The notes under the pieces are model-generated. The model had not been told where the DNA came from and did no database searches. It was given only the letters and a program-made list of their open reading frames with translations. A DNA stretch of 64,000 bases from Exilibacterium sp. (GTDB taxonomy: Bacteria; Pseudomonadota; Gammaproteobacteria; Pseudomonadales; Cellvibrionaceae), in contig JANQMH010000098.1 in assembly GCA_028280195.1 (NCBI GenBank), positions 62,001-126,000 of the forward strand, read 5' to 3'. Shown here piece after piece: positions 1-8,466 of the stretch; within the stretch, counting starts at the first letter, position 1, and each line of letters opens with the position of its first letter. The position numbers and the translations under genes are program-made.

Positions 1-1353
1 CTGGACGTACTGCTGTATGTGGCGGTCTACTTCATTTCCATTGTGGTGGTGGTTGCCAGTGCCGACACCCGCCTGACCCTGCCATTGCTGGCGTGGCTGC
101 TGGGCTATATCCTGCTGATGCGCTATTTCCTGCCGCGCCTGCAGCGCATATCGCAGCGACAGGCCGATGCCCGCTCGTCGATGACCGGTGTCATCGTCGA
201 CAGTTACACCAATATCGCGACGCTGAAGCTGTTTTCCCATTCGGCGCGGGAATCGACCTATGCGAAGGAGGAGATGCAGGCGTTTCTCAATACGGTACAC
301 CCGCAGATGCGCCTGGTCACCCTGCTCGAGATCTGCCTGTGGCTGCTGAACCTGGCGCTGATTGTGGCCATCGTGTCACTGTCGATTTACCTGTGGCTGG
401 GGGAGAACCTGACCCCCGGCGCCATCGCGGTAGCGGTGGCACTGGCTTTGCGCCTCAACGGTATGTCGCACTGGATCATGTGGGAGATCAGCTCGCTATT
501 TGAAAATATCGGCACCACCGAGGACGGTATGGCCACGCTGGCAAGGCCGCGGGAGGTGGTGGACGAGGAGGGCGCCAAGCCGCTGCAGGTGACAGCGGGG
601 CTGATTGAATTCCGCGATCTGCACTTTGACTACGGCGGCGCGGCGGGCGTTTTCGAGGGCCTGAATTTTTCCATCCGGCCCGGCGAAAAGGTGGGTCTGG
701 TGGGGCGCTCCGGCGCCGGCAAATCGACGCTGGTCAATCTGTTGCTGCGCTTCTATAACCTCAACGCCGGCAAGATCCTCATCGATGGCCAGGATATTCG
801 CTATGTCACCCAGGACTCGCTGCGCGCGGCAATCGGCATGGTGACCCAGGACACCTCGCTGCTGCACCGCTCGGTGCGCGAGAATATTCTGTTTGGCCGG
901 CCCGACGCCACGCAGGAACAGATGATCGAGGCCGCCGGGCGGGCCGAGGCCCACGAATTCATCCAGACCCTGGAGGACGCCGACGGCCAGCGCGGCTACG
1001 ACGCGCGGGTAGGCGAGCGCGGCGTCAAACTTTCCGGCGGCCAGCGCCAGCGGGTGGCGATTGCGCGGGTATTGTTGAAAGATGCACCGGTGCTGATTCT
1101 GGACGAGGCCACCTCGGCGCTGGATTCCGAGGTCGAGGCCTCCATTCAGCGCAGCCTGAACCGCCTGATGGAGGGCAAAACGGTGATTGCCATTGCCCAC
1201 CGGCTGTCCACCATCGCCGCCATGGATCGGCTGATTGTGCTGGAGCAGGGCCGCATTGCCGAACAGGGGACGCACGAACAGTTGCTGGCCAATGGCGGAT
1301 TGTACGCGCAGCTGTGGACGCATCAGTCAGGCGGCTTTTTGGGGCAGGAATAA
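1..1353 (+). CDS. ABC exporter, fused permease/ATPase (5' end outside window)
   Basis: The frame is open from base 1 (LDVLLYV...), so the start lies upstream; about 450 residues remain of a family that is usually near 600. The first ~150 visible residues are the end of a type-1 exporter membrane domain with hydrophobic helices. The nucleotide-binding domain follows: Walker A GRSGAGKST, signature LSGGQRQRVAIAR, Walker B VLILDEATSALD and an H-loop histidine in AIAHRLST. Members of this MsbA/multidrug-type family export lipids, drugs or peptides as homo- or heterodimers in the inner membrane. The cargo cannot be told from sequence. The gene converges on the TonB receptor gene. Confidence 0.93.
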   Translation: MDVLLYVAVYFISIVVVVASADTRLTLPLLAWLLGYILLMRYFLPRLQRISQRQADARSSMTGVIVDSYTNIATLKLFSHSARESTYAKEEMQAFLNTVHPQMRLVTLLEICLWLLNLALIVAIVSLSIYLWLGENLTPGAIAVAVALALRLNGMSHWIMWEISSLFENIGTTEDGMATLARPREVVDEEGAKPLQVTAGLIEFRDLHFDYGGAAGVFEGLNFSIRPGEKVGLVGRSGAGKSTLVNLLLRFYNLNAGKILIDGQDIRYVTQDSLRAAIGMVTQDTSLLHRSVRENILFGRPDATQEQMIEAAGRAEAHEFIQTLEDADGQRGYDARVGERGVKLSGGQRQRVAIARVLLKDAPVLILDEATSALDSEVEASIQRSLNRLMEGKTVIAIAHRLSTIAAMDRLIVLEQGRIAEQGTHEQLLANGGLYAQLWTHQSGGFLGQE

Positions 1354-1361
1354 GGTCTCAG

Positions 1362-1438
1362 TCACTAATCACTAATCACTAATCACTAATCACTAATCAC
1401 TAATCACTAGTCTCTAGTAACTAGAGACTAGTAACTAG
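1362..1438. repeat. Tandem 7-bp repeat array (TCACTAA type)
   Basis: Six perfect TCACTAA heptamers run from 1362 to 1403 and a seventh ends in G (TCACTAG, 1404-1410). Degenerate heptamers that keep the 7-bp phase continue (TCTCTAG, TAACTAG, AGACTAG, TAACTAG) to 1438. The array sits between two convergent stop codons. Because 7 is not a multiple of 3, TAA/TAG falls in all plus-strand frames, and the complement TTAGTGA also carries stops in every frame. Confidence 0.9.
1406..1432. terminator. Perfect hairpin between convergent genes, possible terminator
   Basis: The stem is ACTAGTCTCTAG paired with its exact complement CTAGAGACTAGT across a TAA loop, giving 12 bp without mismatch. It lies between the ABC gene and the TonB receptor gene, where a bidirectional terminator is expected. 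No U-tract follows on either strand, so intrinsic termination is uncertain; the hairpin may simply be a by-product of the heptamer array. Confidence 0.4.
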
Positions 1439-1446
1439 TAATTGAG

Positions 1447-4005
1447 TTAGAAACGATATGTGAAATCCACGCCGTAGGAGTCTCTGGCGGAGGGATGGAT
1501 AAAGGAGCCGCCAAATTCCGGCGACGGAATGACCTCCTGCAGATATTCCTCGTCGGTGATGTTGCGACCCCAGAAGCTCAGGTTCCACTGCTCGCCTTCC
1601 AGGCCCAAACGCAGATTGACGGTTTGATAGGCATCGCGCTTGGCGCGGCTGAAATCCTGTGAATGGGGGCCGGGCGGTACACCGCCGCCGAGGGTGCCGA
1701 AGTAATCCCAGATGGTCGGCGTGGCCTCGCCCTGCAGGGTGTGGAACCACATATCGCCGACATGCTGCCAGTCCACCCGGGCGACAAAATCCATGCCGTC
1801 ACTGACCGGAAACTCCACCACCGCGCCGAGGTTGTAGGTTTCCTCCGGCGCCTGCGGCGCATCGTTACCCTCAGAGGCGGGGCGGTTGCGGTTTTCGATG
1901 ATTTCACTGTCGAGGAAGCCGATGCCGCCGAAGATATTCAGGTAATCGGTGGCGACAATATTGAAGTCCATTTCGAAACCGGTGATTTCCAGTTCATCGA
2001 TGGTGGTGACCGCTCGCAGCAGGCCAAAGGGACCGGCAAAAAACTCGAAGAACTGGTTGTCTTCGATCTCGGTTTGAAAGATCGCCGCATTGACCCGCAC
2101 CCGCTGCTCCAGAAACTCGGCCTTGGCGCCCAGCTCGAAGCTGGTGGTCACTTCCTTGTCGTACTCGTCGGTTACCCGCAATTGCGCATCCACCGCATCG
2201 CCGGGATTGCCGCTGCCGAGGGCGTTAAACCAGAAGTCCAGCGTCGCCTGGGTGCCGATCGAGTTGAAACCGCCGCTGCGGAAACCCACGCCGTAGCTGC
2301 CGTAGATATTGATCTCTTCGGTCGCCGCCCAGGCCAGGCTCACCTTGGGCTGAAACTGGGTAAAGGTATCGCTGCGGTCCGGAATGCCGCCGGGGTTAAT
2401 GGCAAAAGCCGGATTGATCGGCCCCACGACGCCGTCGCCGTCGATAGTATTGCCATTCAGACCTGAAGCCGTCACATTGGGTACATTGTTGGAAACATCG
2501 CGTTCCTCGCGATCGTAGCGCAGCGCCAACGACAACTCCACCGTGTCGGACAGATCGAACTCCAGCTGCCCGAAGGCCGCCACCACGGATGTTTCAAAGG
2601 TGTCGTCGAACAACAGATCGGTGGGGTTGGGGCCGTCGGGAGCGACATAGGGCTGGCGCAGGAAGCCCTGACCGGTATCGGCGCCGTAGGCAACCACGAC
2701 TTCGCGCTCGATTTCGGCAAAGTAAAGCCCCGCTATCCAGCGCAGCGCCTGGGACTGGTCGGAGGTGAAACGCAGTTCGCCGCTAAAGTCCTGCTGATTG
2801 CGCTCCTGGTATTGATAGCCGTCGCAGGAAGTCGGCGTATAGGGCCCGTAAACACCCTGGAAATCAATGCCGGGAGGAAAAACCCCAAAGGGTGCGAAGA
2901 AGTCGCCGAACAGGTCCGTGCGATCGGCGCCGCCGAGGCCCGCCGGGGCATTGTTGAGTGTGGCTCTGTCGGCCTGACACTGCGCGGTCAGCTCATAGCC
3001 GTAAAACGAGGCGCTGGTGCCGTCCGATAACAGGTATTCCTCCAGATCGTTGTAGGCCAGCACGGCGGTGACATCGATATTTTCCAGACTCCAGTCCGCC
3101 TTCAGCGACAGCTCGGTGGTCTCCTGTTCGTTTTCACCGGGAACATTGAAGGCGAAGATAAAGTCGTGGTCGTTGACATCGCTGAAATAAGCCGGCTGGT
3201 TGAACGCGGTGACGAAGGAGGGCAGGGCAAAGACCGCGTTGAAATTTATCGCCCCGCCTTCCACTTCGCTGTAGCCGGCGCGAAGGTCGAGAGTCAGGTC
3301 CTCGTTGACATCCCACATCAGGCGGCCGCGCATGGAGTTGTCTTCCAGATAGTCCACTTCGTCATCGCCGCCGGTGAAAGCATTTTCATAGTGGCCGTCG
3401 GTGGTGCGGTGGCTGAAGCTCAAACGCGCCCTGACCGCGTCGGACAGCGGGCCGCTGATCACGCCGCTGGCAGTCTGGGTGCCGACATTGCCGACGCCGA
3501 CTTTCAGCTTGCCTTCCGGCTCGTCGGTGGGAGCCTTGGTGGTAATCAGGATGGCCCCGGATACGGCGTTGCGCCCGTAAAGGGCTCCCTGGGGGCCTTT
3601 TAGTACTTCGATCTGAGCCACGTCGAGCAGCTCTTCGTTAAAGGCATTGGGGTTGGTCATCAGCACGCCGTCCACCACATAGGCAAAGGTCGACTCCGCA
3701 TCCCGGGTGGAGACGATACCGCGAATACTGACCTGGGTATCGCCGACGTTGGCCGAGTCGACGATGGTGACGTTGGGCATGGTGCTGATAAAGTCCGCCG
3801 GTCTCTCCATACCGGCGCTTTCGATCTGCCGTTCGGTAATGGCGGTAACCGCGATCGGCACATCCTGCAGGCTCTCCGGGCGCTTGCGCGCGGTAACCAG
3901 GATCTCCTCGATTTCGGCGGCAAAACTCGGCACTGCCGGTGTCAGCAAACCGACATTGGCGCAGGCGATGCCCAGCGCGAGTTGCTTTAATCGTTTACCT
4001 GTCAT
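1447..4005 (-). CDS. TonB-dependent outer-membrane receptor
   Basis: This outer-membrane beta-barrel of about 852 residues imports a ligand using energy from TonB-ExbBD. The ATG at 4005 is chosen because GGAGGAG lies just upstream; an upstream in-frame ATG would put 27 odd residues before the signal peptide. A Sec signal ends near SFAA at residue 30, and a TonB box (EILVTAR) follows at residues 34-40. The plug contains the usual GALYGRNAVSGAI stretch, and the barrel ends in an aromatic (GVDFTYRF). It lies 90 bp downstream of the sigma-54 activator gene on the same strand, so it is probably the uptake component of the catabolic cluster. Receptors of this size are also found for siderophores, so ligand assignment is inference. 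Confidence 0.93.
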   Translation of the reverse strand: MTGKRLKQLALGIACANVGLLTPAVPSFAAEIEEILVTARKRPESLQDVPIAVTAITERQIESAGMERPADFISTMPNVTIVDSANVGDTQVSIRGIVSTRDAESTFAYVVDGVLMTNPNAFNEELLDVAQIEVLKGPQGALYGRNAVSGAILITTKAPTDEPEGKLKVGVGNVGTQTASGVISGPLSDAVRARLSFSHRTTDGHYENAFTGGDDEVDYLEDNSMRGRLMWDVNEDLTLDLRAGYSEVEGGAINFNAVFALPSFVTAFNQPAYFSDVNDHDFIFAFNVPGENEQETTELSLKADWSLENIDVTAVLAYNDLEEYLLSDGTSASFYGYELTAQCQADRATLNNAPAGLGGADRTDLFGDFFAPFGVFPPGIDFQGVYGPYTPTSCDGYQYQERNQQDFSGELRFTSDQSQALRWIAGLYFAEIEREVVVAYGADTGQGFLRQPYVAPDGPNPTDLLFDDTFETSVVAAFGQLEFDLSDTVELSLALRYDREERDVSNNVPNVTASGLNGNTIDGDGVVGPINPAFAINPGGIPDRSDTFTQFQPKVSLAWAATEEINIYGSYGVGFRSGGFNSIGTQATLDFWFNALGSGNPGDAVDAQLRVTDEYDKEVTTSFELGAKAEFLEQRVRVNAAIFQTEIEDNQFFEFFAGPFGLLRAVTTIDELEITGFEMDFNIVATDYLNIFGGIGFLDSEIIENRNRPASEGNDAPQAPEETYNLGAVVEFPVSDGMDFVARVDWQHVGDMWFHTLQGEATPTIWDYFGTLGGGVPPGPHSQDFSRAKRDAYQTVNLRLGLEGEQWNLSFWGRNITDEEYLQEVIPSPEFGGSFIHPSARDSYGVDFTYRF

Positions 4006-4095
4006 TGCTACTTCTCCTCCGACTACTTTTTTGGTTTTATAAACCGGCACTGGCAAAATCAGCGGCTTGTGCAGAGCCGTTCTCAAAAGTGCCCG

Positions 4096-5997
4096 TCAAT
4101 CGCTTTTGTTCAGCTGTTTCAGGCGCCGCCACAGGGTAGTTTGGCTGATACCCAGGTATTCCGCCACTTTGTGCTTGTCGTTGTCAAAGCGGTCCATGGC
4201 CCGGGCGACGAGTTGCAGCTCGCGCTGGCGCGGGCTGCCGGCGACGGGCGCCGGCGGGGTGTCGCCGGCAAACAGCTCCGGCGCAATACTGTGCAGCAAA
4301 GCGGATGCGGAGCCGGTGTCGGGGCTGACCAGCAGATTGGCGACGATGCGCTCGAGCACATTTTCCAGCTCGCGCACATTGCCGGGCCAGGAGTACTCCC
4401 GCAGCGCCGGGCCGATTTGCTCGAGCACTTCCCCGGCGTTGATACTCAGGTTGTAAAGCCCGAGAAACTGCTCGAGTTTCGACTCCGCAATACAGTCGAT
4501 ATCGTCCTTGCGCGCACGCAGCGGCGGCAGCTGGATATGAAAGACGTTGAGGCGGTAGAACAGGTCTTCGCGAAACGTCTTCTGCTGCACCATTTCCCGC
4601 AGCGGCCGGTTGCTGGCGGCGACGATCTTGAGATTGATCTGGGTTTCCTTGTTGCCGCCCAGGCGGCGCACGGTGCGCTCCTGCAAAAAGCGCAGCAGTT
4701 TGGCCTGCTGCTCCAGCGTCAGTTCGCCAATTTCGTCGAGAAACAGCAGGCCGTCGCCGGCCGCTTCGATCAGCCCTTTGCGACCGCCGCGGCGCGAACC
4801 GGTATAAGCGCCCTCGCGATGGCCGAACAGTTCACCTTCGAACAGCTCGCTGGGAATGGCCCCGCAATTGACGCCGACAAACTGGCCGGCGGCAAACGGG
4901 CTGGCCTGGTGGATGGCGCGCGCGATCAATTCCTTGCCGGTACCGGATTCACCGGTAATCAGAATATTGCTCGGAGAGTGCGAGAAGCTCTCGACGCTGC
5001 GCATCACCGCCGCCATGGCGCCGGAGCGATAACGCAACTCGTCGCCGGCAGCGGCGGGGCGGCTGGGGGCCTGGTCGAGATTGAGTTTTTTCCGGTAAAG
5101 CTGGTAGATCTGGACACTTTCGCCAAAGCCACTTTTGCTAAAGCCGCTCTCACCAAGGCCACTGTCCAGTTCGTCGCGGTGAAACCACCAGTCGCAGCCG
5201 TTGATACGACACTCGCCGCCGCTCGCCGGCGCCAGGCGCAGGGACTTTATCAACTCGGCGGCATCCGCCCCGGTCGCCGTATCGAGCTGTAGCCCGGCAC
5301 CCGCAGCGCGGTTGAACTGCAGCAGGCGCGCGTCGCTGCCAACCACCAGCACCGGCGTGTTCGAATTCTCCATCAACCATTTGCACAGCGCCTGGCCGTG
5401 GCGGGCGCGGCGGTATTGCGCGCCCGCCTCGATCGCCTTCAGCAACATCTGCCGGGAGGATTCGCGCGAGTAGAACAGGAATGATTTAAACCCTTCCTGG
5501 GTTGCCAGCCCGCAGATAAAACTGGCGCCGACGATCGCACCCCAGGACTGTTTGCTGGCGATGTAAAAGATTTCGCGCGCCTCCTCCGGCGTGCGATAGC
5601 GCTTGTGGGTAATGCTGACGCCGAGACTGTTTTCGAGATGCGGCAGGATACGCGGCAGCGGCTCGAAGCTGATCATCAGAATATTGTCGGTCACCGCGGC
5701 GGCCTTGGTCACCGCATCGGCAATATCGCTTTCGGTGACTTCCAGTGACACCACGGGTAAATTCAAGGCGGATTTCAGGTAGGCGGCGTTGGAGCCGGCG
5801 CTGACCACCACATCCGGGTCGAAATCCCCGATATGGCTGCGCAGGCCGGCAAAACTGTCGACGATGAAGTCGATAATCTTGAATTCCGCCCGGGTATCGA
5901 ATTCGGCAAGCAGGCTGCTGACCTGCTGGCTGAACTCCCGATAGCCGAAAATCAGCACGCGGGGGAGCTGGGGATCGAGCGGTTTAGCGGTAACCAT
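4096..5997 (-). CDS. Sigma-54-dependent activator with PrpR N-terminal domain
   Basis: This enhancer-binding protein of 633 residues would open sigma-54 promoters by ATP hydrolysis. Residues ~10-200 resemble the PrpR_N ligand-sensing domain. A PAS-like stretch lies at ~210-300. The AAA+ domain has Walker A GESGTGKE (349-356), the sigma-54 contact loop as GAYTGS (396-401, family norm GAFTGA) and Walker B LLFLDE (~417-422). A Fis-type helix-turn-helix (KVAEYLGISQTTLWRRL) closes the protein. The ATG at 5997 follows GGAG and sits 4 bp after the stop of the isochorismatase-like gene, so it is translated as part of that operon. Linker residues ~280-296 are low-complexity Gly/Ser. A sigma-54 promoter at 12868-12884 is its likely target. 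Confidence 0.93.
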   Translation of the reverse strand: MVTAKPLDPQLPRVLIFGYREFSQQVSSLLAEFDTRAEFKIIDFIVDSFAGLRSHIGDFDPDVVVSAGSNAAYLKSALNLPVVSLEVTESDIADAVTKAAAVTDNILMISFEPLPRILPHLENSLGVSITHKRYRTPEEAREIFYIASKQSWGAIVGASFICGLATQEGFKSFLFYSRESSRQMLLKAIEAGAQYRRARHGQALCKWLMENSNTPVLVVGSDARLLQFNRAAGAGLQLDTATGADAAELIKSLRLAPASGGECRINGCDWWFHRDELDSGLGESGFSKSGFGESVQIYQLYRKKLNLDQAPSRPAAAGDELRYRSGAMAAVMRSVESFSHSPSNILITGESGTGKELIARAIHQASPFAAGQFVGVNCGAIPSELFEGELFGHREGAYTGSRRGGRKGLIEAAGDGLLFLDEIGELTLEQQAKLLRFLQERTVRRLGGNKETQINLKIVAASNRPLREMVQQKTFREDLFYRLNVFHIQLPPLRARKDDIDCIAESKLEQFLGLYNLSINAGEVLEQIGPALREYSWPGNVRELENVLERIVANLLVSPDTGSASALLHSIAPELFAGDTPPAPVAGSPRQRELQLVARAMDRFDNDKHKVAEYLGISQTTLWRRLKQLNKSD

Positions 5998-6001
5998 GGC
6001 C

Positions 6002-6604
6002 TTACTCCAGCTGGACCAAAAGCGCCTGCAGGTCGACGACATCGACATATTTGGCGTGCAGGTCATAGAGATTGGCCAGATGGACTTGTTCGCGGCGGTC
6101 GCCGACTGCCTGGCGCGGGACAAATACCGGGTAGTCGCACTGCAGCCCGTCCACCGCGGTGGCCCTGACGCAGCCGCTGGTGGTCAGCCCGGTAACCACC
6201 AGCGAATCGACGCCGGCATCGCACAGCATCGCCTGCAGTCCGGTGGCAAAAAATGCGCTGGCCCAGTGTTTTTCGATCAGTGCTTCACTGTCGCGCCGCG
6301 CCAGCCTGGTGTCCACCTCCACCCAGTGACTGCCGCGCTGCAGAATATTCAGCGCCGGCAGGCGCTCGCGGAACACCCGCGCCTGGTCCTCGCTGTCGTA
6401 GACCACGGTGGTGTAAAACACCGGCCAGTTTTTGCCGCGAAAGCGCTGCAGCAGTGTGAGGTTGGCCTCGACAACGCTGTCGCAGTGAGAGCCGAGCGGC
6501 GACTGCGGATCGGTAAAGCCGTTGATCATGTCCACCAGTATCAGCGCCGGGCGCAGGCCCGGGCGCAGACTTGTTCGCTCGAGGGACTCTGCCACAACGG
6601 TCAA
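6002..6604 (-). CDS. Isochorismatase-fold amidohydrolase
   Basis: This 200-residue cysteine hydrolase belongs to the family that includes N-carbamoylsarcosine amidohydrolase, maleamate amidohydrolase and nicotinamidase. The catalytic triad is visible as Asp in LILVDMINGF, Lys in IEKHWASAFF and Cys in TTSGCVRATA. The start overlaps the hyuB stop by 4 bp and the stop is 4 bp before the activator gene, so translation is coupled. Next to HyuAB it would fit hydrolysis of the carbamoyl or amide product of imide ring opening, as in creatinine breakdown. The exact substrate is not readable from sequence. Confidence 0.9.
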   Translation of the reverse strand: MTVVAESLERTSLRPGLRPALILVDMINGFTDPQSPLGSHCDSVVEANLTLLQRFRGKNWPVFYTTVVYDSEDQARVFRERLPALNILQRGSHWVEVDTRLARRDSEALIEKHWASAFFATGLQAMLCDAGVDSLVVTGLTTSGCVRATAVDGLQCDYPVFVPRQAVGDRREQVHLANLYDLHAKYVDVVDLQALLVQLE

Positions 6605-8451
6605 AACTGCGGCGCCAGCGGCGCCGGCAGGTGCGTTTCGGCTTCGGCCCGGGCTTTGATCTGCTCGATGGTACCGCCGAAGTTAAACAGCCCCTCGTCC
6701 TGCCTGGCGGCGGCCATTTTTTCGCGCAGTGCCGCAGTCGCTTCGCGGTCGACACCGGCCGCGCCGATCACCACGCCATAGCGCTCGGCGCCGGCGGCGC
6801 TGACCAGGCCGCGCTCCATGTCGGCAAACACCAGGTCGGGATCGCGCTCGAGCGGATTGCCCCAGCCGCCGCCGCCCCAGGTATTGAAGTAGAGCAGGTC
6901 GCCGGCCCTTACCTGAATGTCCTCGCACTTGGCCGGCAGCCACTCCTCACTGCCGTCGCCTCTGACCAGGCGTTTGCTGGAACGCATACCGGGCTCGCCG
7001 CCCTTGACGCCCCAGGGGTAGGTGAGCCAGCGCTCGTCGTGAATGGCGATGCGGCCGTCGACCAGAAAACGGTAGGCCACCGACAGGCCGTTGCCGCCGC
7101 GGTGCAAACCGGCACCGCCGGAGTCCGGAATGGTTTCGTAGCGCTCGATGCGCAGCGGAAAATAGGCTTCGATAAATTCGTTGGGCACATTGGTAAAGCC
7201 GGGCCACAGCGAGTGGCCGTCGGGGCCGTCGCCCACCGGCCGCCCGGGAATGCCGCCGAAACCGATCTGGAACAGCTGAAACCATTCACCCTTCTGGTCG
7301 TAGCCGGAATAGAACAGGTGCGGCGAATCGGAAAAGCCGGCGGCGTTGATGGCATCGGGGGCGGACTGGCCGAGCAGGCCGCCCATGACATCGAAAATAC
7401 GCCCCAGTGCATGGGTGCGCCCCGACAGCGGCGCGGGGAATTTCGGCTTCAGCAGCGTGCCCTCGGGTATGCGCACATCCACCAGGTCGTAGAAACCGTC
7501 GTTAAACAGAATCTGCGGGTCGAACAGGTTGATGGTGAAGGAGCCGAAAAACATTTTGAACATTTCTTCATTGAGATAGAAGTTGATCGAACTCTGCGCC
7601 TGCGGGTCGGTGCCGTCGAAATCGAAAATCGCCTTCGAGCCCTCGCGCCACAGTTTGCAGCGGATTTTATAGGGACCGTAGCCGACGCCGTCGTCGCACA
7701 CGTAGTCCTCGAACAGGCGCGGCTGTTCGGGCACGATGGTCTCGATAATGACTTTCATCGCCTGGTAATTGCGCTCGAGCATGATATTCATGGTGGTGTG
7801 AAAAACATCGTCGCCAAAGCGCTCGGCAATTTCCACGCAGCGCTTGGCGGCGGTGCGGCAGGCGGCCACCAGCGCATTCAGATCGAAGCGGTTCCACTGC
7901 GGCGTGCGCACATTGTGCAGAATCAACTCCAGCACATCGGACTGCAACTGCCCTTTCTTGTAGAGCTTGGTCGGCGGGATGCGGATACCTTCCTGATAAA
8001 TGCTGTTGGCGCGAATCGGAATGGAGCCCGGCACCATGCCGCCGTTGTCGGACATATGGCCGAACATCGCCGACCAGGCAATATGGCGGCCGTCCTTGAA
8101 AATCGGCACCAGCACAATCCAGTCGGGCAGATGGGAAACGGCGGCATTGCACATATAAGGGTCGTTGGTGAGGATGATATCGCCCTCCTCGATCTGCTCG
8201 TCATAGGCCTCGGTAAAGCCGTAAATGAACGAACCGAACTGACCGACCACCATTTTACCGTCGCGGTTGGCGATCATCGGAAAGCAGTCGCCCTGCTCGC
8301 GGATACCCGGGCTCATGGCGGTGCGGAACAGCACCGCATCCATTTCTTCGCGCGCATTGCGCAGGGCATTTTCGATAATATCGACGGTAACGGTATCCAC
8401 CTCGACCTGCTTGAACGGCTGGGTATTGGTTTCGATGATTTGTGCGCTCAT
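6601..8451 (-). CDS. hyuB: Hydantoinase B / oxoprolinase family subunit
   Basis: This 616-residue protein is the partner of HyuA in ATP-dependent N-methylhydantoinases, 5-oxoprolinases and related carboxylases. Family-typical stretches are seen: NALRNAREEMDAVLFRTAMSPGIREQGDC at the N terminus (quoted in pieces: RTAMSPGIREQGDC), GDIILTNDPY near residue 90, and FNTWGGGGWGNPLERDP near residue 520. The start follows a GGGGGGAG ribosome site. It is 15 bp downstream of hyuA and overlaps the next gene by 4 bp. HyuAB usually act as a cytoplasmic heteromer on cyclic amides or on ketones; which applies here is unknown. Confidence 0.92.
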   Translation of the reverse strand: MSAQIIETNTQPFKQVEVDTVTVDIIENALRNAREEMDAVLFRTAMSPGIREQGDCFPMIANRDGKMVVGQFGSFIYGFTEAYDEQIEEGDIILTNDPYMCNAAVSHLPDWIVLVPIFKDGRHIAWSAMFGHMSDNGGMVPGSIPIRANSIYQEGIRIPPTKLYKKGQLQSDVLELILHNVRTPQWNRFDLNALVAACRTAAKRCVEIAERFGDDVFHTTMNIMLERNYQAMKVIIETIVPEQPRLFEDYVCDDGVGYGPYKIRCKLWREGSKAIFDFDGTDPQAQSSINFYLNEEMFKMFFGSFTINLFDPQILFNDGFYDLVDVRIPEGTLLKPKFPAPLSGRTHALGRIFDVMGGLLGQSAPDAINAAGFSDSPHLFYSGYDQKGEWFQLFQIGFGGIPGRPVGDGPDGHSLWPGFTNVPNEFIEAYFPLRIERYETIPDSGGAGLHRGGNGLSVAYRFLVDGRIAIHDERWLTYPWGVKGGEPGMRSSKRLVRGDGSEEWLPAKCEDIQVRAGDLLYFNTWGGGGWGNPLERDPDLVFADMERGLVSAAGAERYGVVIGAAGVDREATAALREKMAAARQDEGLFNFGGTIEQIKARAEAETHLPAPLAPQF

Positions 8452-8466
8452 TGGACTCCCCCCGGA

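Noticed and set aside
4006-4095. Possible second sigma-54 promoter before the TonB receptor gene
   Set aside because: A GG-N10-GC pair exists (GGCTCTGCACAAGC) but both elements deviate strongly from the consensus and no ATTTCA dyad accompanies it.
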